64,000 nt of DNA from Gordionus sp. m RMFG-2023 (lineage: Eukaryota > Nematomorpha > Gordioida > Chordodea > Parachordodidae), in contig NC_088775.1 in the NCBI RefSeq assembly GCF_954871325.1, forward strand, positions 54,103,561 to 54,167,560. The letters run 5' to 3'. Made by a program: the position numbers and the translations under genes. How positions within the stretch are numbered: position 1 is the stretch's first letter; the number at the start of each line of letters is the position of its first letter. This document shows, piece after piece, positions 47,163 to 58,198 of this stretch. The notes below the pieces were generated by a model, which saw only the letters and a list, made by a program, of their open reading frames with translations, was not told where the DNA came from and did no database searches.

Positions 47163-48063
47163 TGTGTTTTCAATAGATTTAGGTCAGGATTTGACCTTGG
47201 GCATTTTAAAGTCGTAATTTTTTTTAATGAATTTGGATGTAGACATGGGGTTCCATCATAGAAGGATGGAGATTTATTTTTCGCTTAAATATAAAAAAAT
47301 TTAATCAAATTATTATACTAAGATTAGCTCATTGTATGAATATGTAAACAGGTATTAACATAATTATCTGAATTTAGAATTGACCATTTTGATTGAAATG
47401 CCGATTGTTTTATATGATTTTTTTAACATACTATTTTCCCTCATTGTGGTTGATTTTAGACGTCGAAGATAATTGCTTTTAATTTAATAAACTTTTCTGA
47501 CGATTGAATGACTCAATTTAAATTCTAGATATTTTTCTTAAATATTCCTTTCAAATGATATTGAACAATAAAAGTCGAATTTTATTAGATGTTGCCTTCC
47601 CGGACTTTAGAATTGTAATTTAGATTGAAAAGGGTTAAAAATAATTATATAAGATGGCTGAGATAAATAAACAGAGGATAATATAATTTACAAAATAGAA
47701 AAATTGAAGGTGGCCGAACATTGAAGCGAGTAGCGTGGCCACAGAATTGTGATGTATTTTTTCAAATATGATTAATTCCAGAATATTATAATTTATTAAA
47801 TTTTGCATTTCAGAAATATTGTACAACCCTTCCACTCAGTTACCTATTAGCTCTTCTAGTTTCGGTGAAATTAAGTAAAACTGTTATTGTTTAGCATATA
47901 TCAGGCTTTCAGGAACTAACCCAGTATCGGTTTGATTTTATGAAGTGGTCAGTTTTCAAGTGGGTTTTCCGTTCGGTGATTTATTTTACTATTTAAAAAT
48001 AAATATGAATTTTAGAAAAGAAAAAGTAAAATATTATTTAAATTTCTAGGTGAAGCTAACTGG
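47163..48063. other. No gene seen
   Basis: AT-rich, no motif recognised. Confidence 0.4.
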
Positions 48064-48604
48064 CAGAGTTGTTAAAGTATCTAGATATAAAAATATGGTA
48101 TCTGTACCTGGATAGATTTTTGATTAAAGTATCTGTATATAGATATTATTTTAGAGATATCTGTATCTGTTTTAAAATACATTTTGATATACTTTTATTT
48201 AACGCTTTTTTATATTACCCAAGCCATTTTAGATGATTTAATAACTGATTTTATTATTGATAGCATTCAGCCATTTTCAGTTGTTGGAAATCCATCATTT
48301 ATAAAAATGATCAAATTAGCTCCACAAAAAAATATAATTTCCAGACAGACAGTGTGTTAGAATTTCATAAAGATGGGAGAATGAAAAGAAAGAAATCATT
48401 AAAAGTCTCATAGAACCATAGTTAATATGCGCAACAGCAGATTTTTGGAGTGCCTATCGCCGGTATAGCTAACATTTAAATTTGTATAATAATTTAATTA
48501 CAAACAAATTATTTGAGCAGTTTTAAGAAATGTTAATTTTTAGTTCATACATAGGAGTCACTGCACACTATAGATCCACAAGTTTGGAAAAAATGTAGCG
48601 TTGG

Positions 48605-48792
48605 TGTTATATTTGAATGTTTATATATATTTTAAAAGGTTACGCTATTTGAATTATATATTTCTTACATTTTATATTATCTTATGGAGGTCAATGTAAT
48701 TGCATATTAGTAGAAGTTAAATGACATAATAATAAAAGACTATATATAGGAAACAATTTTATAATAAAGAATCTATTGTTTTGACTATAAAA
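48605..48792 (+). repeat. 5' LTR of gypsy F
   Basis: Matches 54267-54450 almost base for base. It lacks the canonical terminal CA and ends in AA, but the exact 5-bp duplication fixes the boundary. Confidence 0.9.
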
Positions 48793-48980
48793 AATGGCGA
48801 TGAAATAAAAAAAAATCTAAATCGCGCGGTTTCGGTCAAGTTTAATAATATATAGAATTATAAAAAAAATTTCTGTTTATAAAACAAAATTATATATATT
48901 TAGAAATTATTGATAAAATTATTCTCCAGGACTTTAAAAAGGAAGATTGTTCAATCTAGGAGTACGTTGATATACTAAAT

Positions 48981-49735
48981 GTGAAAAATATTCCTCAAAC
49001 TGACACCACTTTAAAAAAATTATTTATAGCTTATGGAGGAATAAACATTATAATTGATATCAAGAAATTACTCTATCCTAGGAATATAGAGGAGGTAGGA
49101 TGGATTGAAATATATAAAATAGCAAAACAACTATATAAAGATGAAAGAACTATTTTGGCATCAAGAATTGATTTTATTAGATTAAGTCGCGGGGCTACTG
49201 AATCCGTAATGAGCTGTTTAAAAAATATAAAGGAGCTAGCCCGAAGATGCGAATTTGAAGACAATATAGAACTGAGAATTCGATATCAATTAATCGCAGG
49301 ACTAAAGATGTCACAACTGGATAAAGAACTACGATTAAGATATCCAGATACTAAAGACGAAGACCAACCGTTAAGCTTAAATAAAGTGGTAGAATTGGCT
49401 TTAGAGATGGAAATAAATAATACTGCTAAAATGGTATATAAAATCCAAGAGCCGAATAAACATAATAATAATCGCATGATAAAAATAATCGGCAGTATAA
49501 TAATAATGATAAACGGCACTATCAAAAGGATAATAAAGCATATGTAACCGGGTATAATAACTACCATACAAATAATAATAGTAATTGGATAAAACCATGC
49601 TATTTCTGTAATCGGTTTCATGCTATTAGAAATTGTCCCGCCTTCGGAAAATTGTGCAGCAAATGTAGGAAACCAAACCACTTCACCGTATGTTGTAAAG
49701 CTAAAGAAAAGATTTACGGAACAAATTACAATAAT
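48981..49735 (+). pseudogene. Gypsy F gag with zinc knuckles
   Basis: 48981-49547 has a capsid-like region: 'AKQLYKDERTILASRIDFIRLSRG', 'LKNIKELARRCEF', 'LIAGLKMSQLDKELRLRYPD'. The nucleocapsid follows in another frame (about 49590-49690) with two knuckles; the first, 'CYFCNRFHAIRNC', is one residue short in spacing and the second, 'CSKCRKPNHFTVCC', is normal. A frame change near 49540 separates capsid and nucleocapsid. Gag forms the particle that packages element RNA. Confidence 0.85.
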
Positions 49736-50413
49736 AAAGAAGACGATTCGGATGCCTCAATAAGAAAAATATACAAATATGGGCAACATCCAATAATTGA
49801 GGTATTAAACAACCAAAAAATTAAAATGGAATATGATACTGGCTCGGCAATAACCATTATTAATGAAATAATTTGGAATAAAATCGGAAAGCCAAAACTT
49901 AGAAGGGCTAAAGCACCAACTACATATGGAAATAAAAGAATAAAAATTATGGGTGAAGCTGATGTAAAAGTACAATTAAATAATAACATAAAATGGCTTC
50001 CATTATTAGTCACACAAACAAATGATGCAGCTCTATTTGGATTTCCATGGATTATCGAATTTGACTTATCGTTACCAAAAAATGTAAAAATCAATATGAT
50101 CAACAATAGATATAAATACAATGATAATGGTAAAGTAAATATTGACAAACTATATAAAGAATTTGCTACGGTGTTTGATAATAAATTAGGATTAATAAAA
50201 AATGTCGAACCAGTAAAATACAATTGGAAGAAAATTCAAAACCAATTGCACTGCCAGCTAGAAGAGTACCGTTGCCTTTAAAAGTAGAAATTGAAAATGA
50301 ACTGAAACGTTTGGAAGAAAATAATATAATCAAGAAAATAGATCCATCAACAACAAGAGTAACCTGGAGTACTCCAATGGTAGTGGTACGTAAAACTTCA
50401 GGTGAACTACGAT
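49736..50413 (+). pseudogene. Gypsy F protease and start of reverse transcriptase
   Basis: 'MEYDTGSAITIIN' is the aspartic protease active site (about 49829-49867), followed by a 'AALFGFPWI' segment in the usual ILG position. A frame change near 50225 leads to the reverse transcriptase start: 'LPARRVPLPLKVEIENELKRLEENNIIKK', then 'WSTPMVVVRKTSGELRL', where hAT G interrupts at 50414. Confidence 0.87.
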
Positions 50414-51604
50414 TAGGCCTAAAACGAATTATTTGTTATTTGATATTCGATTCGTATTTTACGAATACGAATAACACAATTATTCGATTCGAAATTTTGA
50501 ATCGAATATGAATAATGAGGAAAATTATTCGAAATTATTTATATATAAATATTCGTAATTATTCGCAAATATTTTATTGCAAGTAAAATAAATCTTGATT
50601 TTATAAACTCTATCAGTGCGATTGAGAAAATTGAAACTTATTATAACTTAACAAATATTCACACTATAATATCAACAATACTGGATCCTAGACTAAAAAT
50701 GAAATTTTTTGAGCAACTACCAACTACATATAACATAGACACGACAAATCTATTAGAAAAATTTAAAGATGTATATAATGATTACAAAATAAAATATAAT
50801 ATCAAATCAACATCAGTTAATCCAATATTCGAACATGGATATAATTTTTAAACAAAATAACATCGCATCAGTATGTGAGGTGGAGACATATCTTAACGAA
50901 ATAAGAATCAGTTCAAATAAGAGTCCCTTAGAATGGTGGAGATTGCATGGGGATCGTTTTCCTGTGTTGTCGAAAATGGCAACTGATATATTGTCAATTC
51001 AGGGATCTTCGGCTTCATGTGAGCGGTTGTTCTCAATAGGAACAAATAAGATAATGAAAAATAGAATGTCTTTGAAGGAGGAAACTATTAGAAAGACTTT
51101 ATGCTTAAAAAATTGGATATTATCAAATTCGGATTTACTATAATTTCATATTTTTGTGTATTATTTTCTATTTTTATAAAATGAGATTATTGTACATTTT
51201 TAGAAAATTTTAATAAAATTTGAATATTAGATTGAAGAAATAGTTTAAATATTTTTTTTAAGCAATTCTAATTCTAAAGATCGGATATTTTGGTCAATTT
51301 GTTATATGAAATCATTGGGTTTTATTTCGTTTATTTTCTAAAATTTTTATATTGTAATGACAATTAGTTTAGAGAATCCTTAAAAGTGTCATCTTTAAAC
51401 ATCTGTAAAATTTTTGTGCAAAATATTTTATAAGCTTTAGAAAAATTTTCGAATCGAATCGAAACGAATAATGAATCTGTAAAATTTTTTTTGCAAAATA
51501 TTTTATAAGCTTTAGAAAAATTTTCGAATCGAATCGAATAATGATTTTATTATTCGTACGAATACGAATAACGCAATTATTCGATTCGTTTTTTTGTAGG
51601 CCTA
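50414..51604 (+). mobile_element. hAT transposon G inside gypsy F reverse transcriptase
   Basis: The ends are taggcctaaaacgaattatt and, on the right, the inverse of taggcctacaaaaaaacg. A perfect 8-bp target duplication, actacgat, lies at 50406-50413 and 51605-51612. Subterminal regions are full of 'attcgaatcgaat' and 'acgaatacgaata' motifs in both orientations. It is 1191 bp and carries only the C-terminal part of a transposase. Confidence 0.95.
50590..51143 (+). pseudogene. hAT G transposase, C-terminal half
   Basis: Reads 'LDFINSISAIEKIETYY', 'STILDPRLKMKFFEQL' (the conserved LDPR..K region), then after a frame change 'LEWWRLHGDRFPVLSKMATDIL' and 'GSSASCERLFSIGTNKIM', the hATC dimerisation motif. 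The zinc finger and catalytic aspartates are absent, so the copy needed transposase from elsewhere. Confidence 0.85.
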
Positions 51605-51612
51605 ACTACGAT

Positions 51613-53320
51613 TATGTGGAGATTTCAAAGTAACGTTAAATAAATTTCTACTAAAAGACTATCACATTCTACCAACGTTTGAAGAATTAATAGCAAAAAT
51701 AGCGAATGGAAATAAATATAAAACATTAGATCTCAAAGATGCATATCTACAAATGAGCATTGACGATGAATCGCAAGAATTATTAACAATGGTAACACCA
51801 AATGGATAATACCGCTAATTACGATTACCTTTTGGTATACCTACAGCACCAATAATATTTCAACGATATATGGACGATTTACTGGCTGATTGTAAAGATA
51901 CAGCAGTTTATTTAGATGATGTTATAATTACAGGGAAAAATGATACTGAACATATAGAAAATATAAAACAAGTCCTCAAAAAATTACAAAATGCGGGATT
52001 AAAAGTTAAAACAAGCAAAATAAATTTTATGAAAGAAAAATTATCATATTTAGGATACATAATAGATCAAAATTGAATACACCCTGATAAAAATAAAATA
52101 ATAGCAATACAAAAATATCCAACGCCAAAAGATAGACATGACATAAATTTTTTTTTAGGTATATTAAACTATTATACACGGTTCATACCAAACTTACATG
52201 GAATCATAGCCGAATTACATAATAAAACTAGTAAAAATGTTAAATGTAATTGGACTAAAAAAGATGATGCGTTATTTGAAAAAGCAAAAGGAATAGTAAC
52301 AAAACACAATACTATACAATTTTATAAACCGGATCTTGAGTTTATACTAGAAACAGATGCATCAAACCAAGGATTTGGAGCAGTACTCTTGCAAAAATAT
52401 GAAAATGGTAACAAATACCCTATAGCTTACACCTCGAGAACTTTACAAGATGCTGAAAGTAAAAAAATTTCATAACTATTTGTATGGACGAAAATTTAAA
52501 ATACGAACGGACCATAAACCTTTAATAAAAATATATGGGGATAACAGAGATTTAAAAGCCTTAACAAACCAAAGATTGTTATGTTGGGCTAATAAATTAT
52601 CTGCATATGATTATGAAATAATGTATAATAATGGCGCAAGTAATATAATTGCAGATGCTTTATCGCGAAACCCAATAGAGAAAAATGATAATAAAATAAC
52701 AAGTGAAATACATACGAAATCTTACTTATGACACATTAACTCTATAAAGAAAAGAACTTAGAGATGAAACTGAGAAAGATCCAATTTTAAGAGTAAAAAT
52801 ATTATTAAATGGTACAAATATACAAAATCAAGCACCAGAATTACAAGCTTTTAGAACAAGAATAGATGAAATAGAAAATGATGAGGGTATCCTATTTTGG
52901 AATGGTCGCTTAATAATTCCATATTCACTACAAAAACGAGTTTTACAGATATTACATACAGGTCATCCTGGTATTACATCGATGAAATCCATTACGAGAC
53001 ATTATATATGGTGAGAAAAATTAGGTAAAGATGTCGAAAAATTAGTCAACCGCTGTATTGGGTGTCAAAAACATCGCAGAGATATACCAGAAATTGCCGT
53101 ATACCCATGGAATCCGCCAGCACAACCTTGGGAAAGGGTACATTTAGATTTTGCCGGACCACTAGACGGATTTTATTGGCTGGTAGGAATCGATGCATAT
53201 TCAAAATGGATAGAGATCGATAGAATCAAAGATACCACAAGTAAAAATTTAATAAATAGATTAGAAAAATGGCTTACACTATATGGTGTTCCACGTCAAA
53301 TTGTCATAGACTATGGTCCA
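51613..53320 (+). pseudogene. Gypsy F reverse transcriptase, RNase H and first part of integrase
   Basis: After hAT G the reverse transcriptase continues with 'CGDFKVT', 'LDLKDAYLQM' and the active-site 'AVYLDDVIITG' (about 51900). RNase H has 'LETDASNQGFGAVL' and 'IRTDHKPL' with 'IIADALSRNP'. The integrase zinc domain ('HPGITSMKS', 'CIGCQKH') and core start ('HLDFAGPLDGFYW', first D; 'VIDYGP', second D) follow. Several stops and frame changes break it, including a stop near 51809, one at 52074 and one after 52728. Confidence 0.9.
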
Positions 53321-53596
53321 TTTTATATTTCTCAAATTTCACTACAAATAATTTTATTTCAATATTTTCACTTTATTTCAAAATCTAATAAATTCCAACA
53401 GTATAATCATAAAATTCAATATCAAATAATTCAAATTCCAATTTATAAATATTCAACTCATTTTTTAAAATCACCGACTGAATAAATTATTACTTTTACA
53501 ATAAAAACATATTATTAAAAGAATAATAATCTGATTGACATCTCTTGAAAATATATAAACATTTTTATTTTTCTCTTTAATTCAACATTTGCAACA
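53321..53596 (-). repeat. Solo LTR inserted in gypsy F integrase
   Basis: A 276-bp AT-rich block interrupts the integrase between the second aspartate motif and 'ISNEFYKW'. It is bounded by an exact 5-bp duplication, gtcca, at 53316-53320 and 53597-53601. On the minus strand it begins TGTTGCAAATG and ends ATATAAAA, the same style of ends as the gypsy F LTRs (TGTTAT..TATAAAA). I infer a solo LTR left by recombination of another gypsy family. No coding content. Confidence 0.75.
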
Positions 53597-53601
53597 GTCC
53601 A

Positions 53602-54200
53602 CAATTCATTTCAAATGAATTTTACAAATGGTGCAAAAATAAGAATATACAACACATAAAAACTACACCATACCATCCGAGAAGTAACGGATTAGTTGAA
53701 AGATGCAAACTATAAAAAATCGGTATTTTGCTAATAGAGAACAAACAAATGACGGGGAAAAATGCCTTAATGAAGTATTAGTTACATATAGAAATTCCGA
53801 ACATTCCTCAACGGGCCGAATACCTGCCAAACTATTTGTGGGGAGAAGACTAAATACTTTATTAGACTTGGTGAAACCATCAATTACTGAAAAATTAGAA
53901 ATCTCTGTAGTAAAACACGACCAGTAAAACAAAGGTATACATAGAGATTTTGGAAAAAACGAATTAGTTTGGATAAAAAATCCACTTGAAAAAGGATGGC
54001 ATGAAGGAAAAATAATAAATCAACATGCAAAATTCTCGTATAACGTAGAAGGAAGAGATAAAATAGTATGAAAACACGCAGATCGACTACGAATAAGGGA
54101 AGAACCAGACGAAACCAAATCAATAATACAAATTGAACCAAATCAAAAAGGAAGGCAACCGCTTTATCCAACAAGTGACGAAAGCCAACAAAAAGATTAA
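53602..54200 (+). pseudogene. Gypsy F integrase, second part
   Basis: Continues the integrase core with 'TPYHPRSNGLVERC' (the catalytic glutamate) and, after a frame change near 53700, 'LNEVLVTYRNSEHSSTGRIPAKLFVGRRLNTLLDLVKP'. The C-terminal part ('LVWIKNPLEKGWHEG') reads to about 54200. A stop near 53927 and another near 54069 interrupt it. Confidence 0.85.
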
Positions 54201-54266
54201 TAGATGAACTTGAACTTGGCAATATAAAGATTGATAGACGATCTTAACTGGGTGGGAAAGAAGATA

Positions 54267-54450
54267 TGTTATATTTGAATGTTTATATATATTTTAAAAG
54301 GTTACGCTATTTGAATTATATATTTCTTACATTTTATATTATCTTATGGAGGTCAATGTAATTGCATATTAGTAGAAGTTAAATGAATTATAAAAGACTA
54401 TATATAGGAAACAATTTTATAATAAAGAATCTATTGTTTTGACTATAAAA
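54267..54450 (+). repeat. 3' LTR of gypsy F
   Basis: Near-identical to 48605-48792; followed by the 5-bp duplication gttgg. Confidence 0.9.
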
Positions 54451-56301
54451 GTTGGCTTGTAAAAGAATGACTGGTAGTCATACATATGATAAAATAGCAA
54501 AAAATTTACAAGATATAGCAAAGGATTATTGCATACAAAATAAAATCTCAAAGACCTTTACTGATAATGCCAAAAACTTTATTAAGTCTTTTAGGTTTAT
54601 TTTTATTATAAATATAATATTACTTATTTATGATAGAGTTTTCAAGCCAATTGAAAATATTAGTGAATCCATTGATGATCTGGAAGATGAAGAAACAGTC
54701 GCACAAATATCAATATCAGGTGTTTATACTACTGCTCAGGATTTTGAAATATCAGAATCATATATTTTACCTATTCATCAATGTTGTGCCAGTCACGCAT
54801 TGAATCTTGTTCCCACTGTAGATGCAAATGAAGCCTTGCAGTGTAAACAAAATCAGGGGGTAAAACTATAATTTTAATTATAATATTTAATATTTTATTC
54901 CTTAGATATATAGCACAACATTGTCTAAATGCCAAAATATATGGAATAGACAAAATTAATCTCAAAATTCAGCTGAGATTATAAAAAATATTGGCCGATA
55001 TTTTATATGTCCCAATATAACTAGATGGAACTCCACTTATAATGCTTTACAATTAATGTCAGAAATTATTAAGACTAAATTTGAAAAATTGGACAAAATT
55101 TGCGATGTAATAAAATTACCTAGATTTTTATCTAATGAATGTGATTTTATTCATGAATATTGTTTAGTAAGTTATAAATAAAATTTGTATATACAGCATT
55201 ATTTTAAATTAGCTAATGAAGCCAGTAGCAAGTTCACTTGATATCCTGCATGGAGATAAATATATGTTCACAGCTTATTACTATGCAACTATTCCCAGCT
55301 CATTATTAAATTGAAAAATTTTAAACAAATGAACCTGATATTTTGTTTACTACCTTAAATGACTTACTTAAAGGGATTGAAGATAATAAATTAATCAATA
55401 TTTAATAATTCTAGGTTTATTGGGACAATTTTTGAAGATGAAAATATTTTGGCAACTATGCTTCATCCTTTTTTTAAACTAGATTGGACATGGTTGCAAA
55501 AGGATGAAAATTTAAAAAAAAAAAAATTAATACAAAGATTAGTTGAGGAATTATCAAAGTCTTCAAATGAGTGCAAATTAACCTGTGAAAAAAAAACCAA
55601 TAATTTAATATCCGATTTTTTTCATTATCCCACAGCAGGAGATATGATTGTAAATGATTTAAATTCTGATAATCAACAAATTTTAAATAGTTTTTCCAAA
55701 AATGAATGCCGAGATTATTTTTAAACAATATCCTGATATAAAAATGTTTTTCATTAAATATAACACCACAATCCCTTCCAGGTCCCCTGTTGAAAGACTT
55801 TTTAGTATAGCTAAAAATGTCTTTACAGATAAACGAGGATGTCTTAATGACCAAAATTTTGAAAATATTTTATTACTGAAATCTAATAATTATTTATAAT
55901 CATTTAATCATATATTATATTATTTTATTAATGATATATAATAATTATTTATATTAATCATATATTATATTAATATCTAAAAACCATTATTTTATTTATA
56001 TTTTGATAAATGTGATATCGAGTCAATAAATTTTTTAGATCATTTCATGAATTTTCACAATAGAATCCTAATTTAGGTTTATTCAAATCTTATCTAAGAG
56101 TGTAATAAAAAATGTATCTGTACCCTGATACATTTTAAATTGTATCTGTATATATAACTTTTTAGAAGCTGCATCTGTATCTAGATAAATTTTTAGATGT
56201 ATCTGTATCTAGATTCATTTAAAAAGTATCTTTTAACAACTCTGCTAACTGGAATTAATAGAGAAGCAAAAAAACGAATATTTAGAAGCTATTATAAATA
56301 A

Positions 56302-56520
56302 CAGAGACCTGCAGACCCGACCCGGCTAGTATTTTAAATTTTTCCAGGCCATGCCTAAAAAAATTTAAAAAAAAAAATACCCTTGCCGGGCTTAAAATTT
56401 TTTTTTAAAAAAATACCAAGGCAGGACCTTATCTTTTAAATCGTTAGCTATAAAATTAAAAATAAATGTAATATATTTTTAAAATAAAAAATTCGGGCCG
56501 TGCAAATGGTACGATCTCTG
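56302..56520. mobile_element. Small hAT-type MITE, 219 bp
   Basis: The ends cagagacctgcagacccg and inverted cagagatcgtaccatttgc are bounded by a perfect 8-bp duplication, ataaataa, at 56294-56301 and 56521-56528. It shares 'cccgacccggct' and 'gccgggc' motifs with the MITE at 33884-34207. Non-coding. Confidence 0.88.
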
Positions 56521-56528
56521 ATAAATAA

Positions 56529-57347
56529 TAAATTTTGTATTTATAATTATGTAATAAATTTACGTAATGTTTTAGATTACGAACGGCATTGAAATCCATT
56601 TGTCATTTATTACGATGAAATATATAAAACAATTTAGAATTTTATAATCTTAAAGTAAATTAAAAGTATAAAATTGAACTGAACAAAAGTAAAGGTTTTT
56701 TATATCATCGCTTGTTAGGATGATATTAAATAACACATGTTTGGTATTAATTTTCAAAAATGTGATAGCTTGATGATTTTCTTCTCAGGTTTGTTCCAGA
56801 TTCTTGATATAAATTATTCAATTAAATATCTCGGATCACGCAGATAAGCTTGCAGTCTGTCAGGAATATTCAATTCATGTAATTGATCTCTATTAATCAT
56901 AGATAGTATTTTGTACCTTAAAATTAAATATATTATAATAAATTTTTTACATTTAATCATTATTAATAATCTGCCTCTCCATATAAAGCTATTTTTTTGC
57001 AAGCATTATTAAAAAAAACACATTTACAATTTAAATTTAAACTTTTAAAATTTAAAACAACTAATTTTTTTTCTTTAAAGTTTGTTAAGTGACCGATTTT
57101 TTTTTCAAAATAAGTTTTTATCTATAAATTGGAAAACCTTTCTAATTAATTTAAAAATAGAAAAATTATTATTGAAATTATGATAATTTTTTAACTTTTC
57201 TTTTTTTTATATAATAGTTTCAAAAATGAATCTGTTAAATCTTTATTTAAATGTATATTTATTCTATATCAAAGATGAATTACATTTACTTTTCTATTTG
57301 CATTGCACGATTATAATATAAAGAAAAAAATATATCCATGGGTAATT
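56529..57347. other. No gene seen
   Basis: AT-rich, no recognisable motif. Confidence 0.4.
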
Positions 57348-57606
57348 GGTTAAAGTATCTAGATACAAGTATATAGATACTGTATCTAGATATAAAAATG
57401 TGGTATCTGTATCTAGATAGATTTTTGATTAAAGTATCTGTATTTAGATATTATTTTAGAGGTATCTGTATTTGTTTTAAGATAATTTTGATATACTTCT
57501 ATTGCTTTTTTATATTATAAATAAAAATACTTGAATGTAAAATTTATTTTATTTCATATGAGCATATAACTTAATATTAATATAAATATTAAAAAATTAT
57601 ATATAT

Positions 57607-58196
57607 GGTGAATTCCATATCAAATCAACCAAGGTTTCAACCCGACCCCTTTCAATTTTTTTTAAATTTTGCATACTGGTGGTATATACTATAACTAAGA
57701 AAAAAATGAAATTTTACCTCCCAAAAAGGCTTACCCGCTAAGATATGGGCATTTAAAGCGCGGAAAAATGGTACATTTTTGACAAAAAGTGCCTCATTTA
57801 TTTTCAAATATCTCGAGAAATAATTAAGTTAGAAAAATAATTTAAATTTTATTATGTAGCTTAATAATAGTTCTTTAATATGACATAAAAATAAATATGA
57901 TATAAATTTGATGAATGTCCAAAACCGGATGTATAAAACCGGAAATGGCCATAGAAAAAAAAAGGTATTTTTTTTTTCGAAATTTTTTTTCCGTAGATAG
58001 ATATAACACTGCTTTATATTTGTGCCAAATCCTAGCCTGGGATGAAAAAGGGTCTAGGAGTTATGACTCTTTATATGGCTTAAATTGATCAAAAATATCT
58101 TCATTTAATGAATACTTATGAAATAATGTTTTTTTTAAAATTATGTCTAAATGATAGGCCCTAACTTTTTTTTATTTTTAATTGTTAACATATTGT
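57607..58196 (+). repeat. Left long terminal inverted repeat of element K
   Basis: Pairs with about 59480-60069. Examples are 'cctagcctgggatgaaaaag' and 'aaatgataggccctaac' and their inverses. Few differences are seen, so the element is young or the arms are kept alike by conversion. Confidence 0.85.
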
Positions 58197-58198
58197 GA

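Larger units (their letters stand above)
48605..54450 (+). mobile_element. Ty3/gypsy retrotransposon F inside hAT E
   Basis: LTRs of 188 and 184 bp lie at 48605-48792 and 54267-54450, starting TGTTATATTTG and ending GACTATAAAA. A 5-bp target duplication, gttgg, lies at 48600-48604 and 54451-54455. The LTRs are nearly identical, differing mainly by a 4-base indel. The 3' LTR is preceded by a purine tract gggtgggaaagaaga. Gene order on the + strand is gag, protease, reverse transcriptase, RNase H, integrase. Two younger insertions lie within: a hAT in the reverse transcriptase and a solo LTR in the integrase. Confidence 0.93.
48215..55899 (+). pseudogene. hAT E transposase, split by a gypsy insertion
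   Basis: The N-terminal part (48215-48360) reads 'DDLITDFIIDS' and 'NPSFIKMIKLAPQKN'. The gypsy element cuts the gene at 'VALA'; the frame resumes at 54456 with 'CKRMTGSHTYDKIA', 'FTDNAKNFIKSF' and 'CCASHALNLV'. Micro-introns are visible at 54595-54636 (42 nt) and 55167-55212 (46 nt, donor gtaagt). Then follow 'ATMLHPFFKLDW' (55449 on) and the dimerisation motif 'RSPVERLFSIAKNV' (about 55790). Stops, an altered splice site near 55390 and a frame change near 55720 add to the break. The zinc finger is not evident. Confidence 0.85.
48064..56244 (+). mobile_element. hAT transposon E, interrupted by a gypsy element
   Basis: The ends are cagagttgttaaagtatctag and the inverse gtatcttttaacaactctg. 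A perfect 8-bp target duplication, ctaactgg, lies at 48056-48063 and 56245-56252. Subterminal regions repeat 'gtatctgtatctagata' several times, probable transposase-binding sites. The gypsy insert at 48605-54450 lies inside the transposase gene; without it and its duplication the element is about 2.33 kb. A second copy is at 57348-61071. Confidence 0.95.

Noticed and set aside
49286-50223. Minus-strand open frames opposite gypsy F gag and protease
   Set aside because: They are shadows of the + strand coding region, hydrophobic because they are antisense to AT-rich lysine/asparagine codons.
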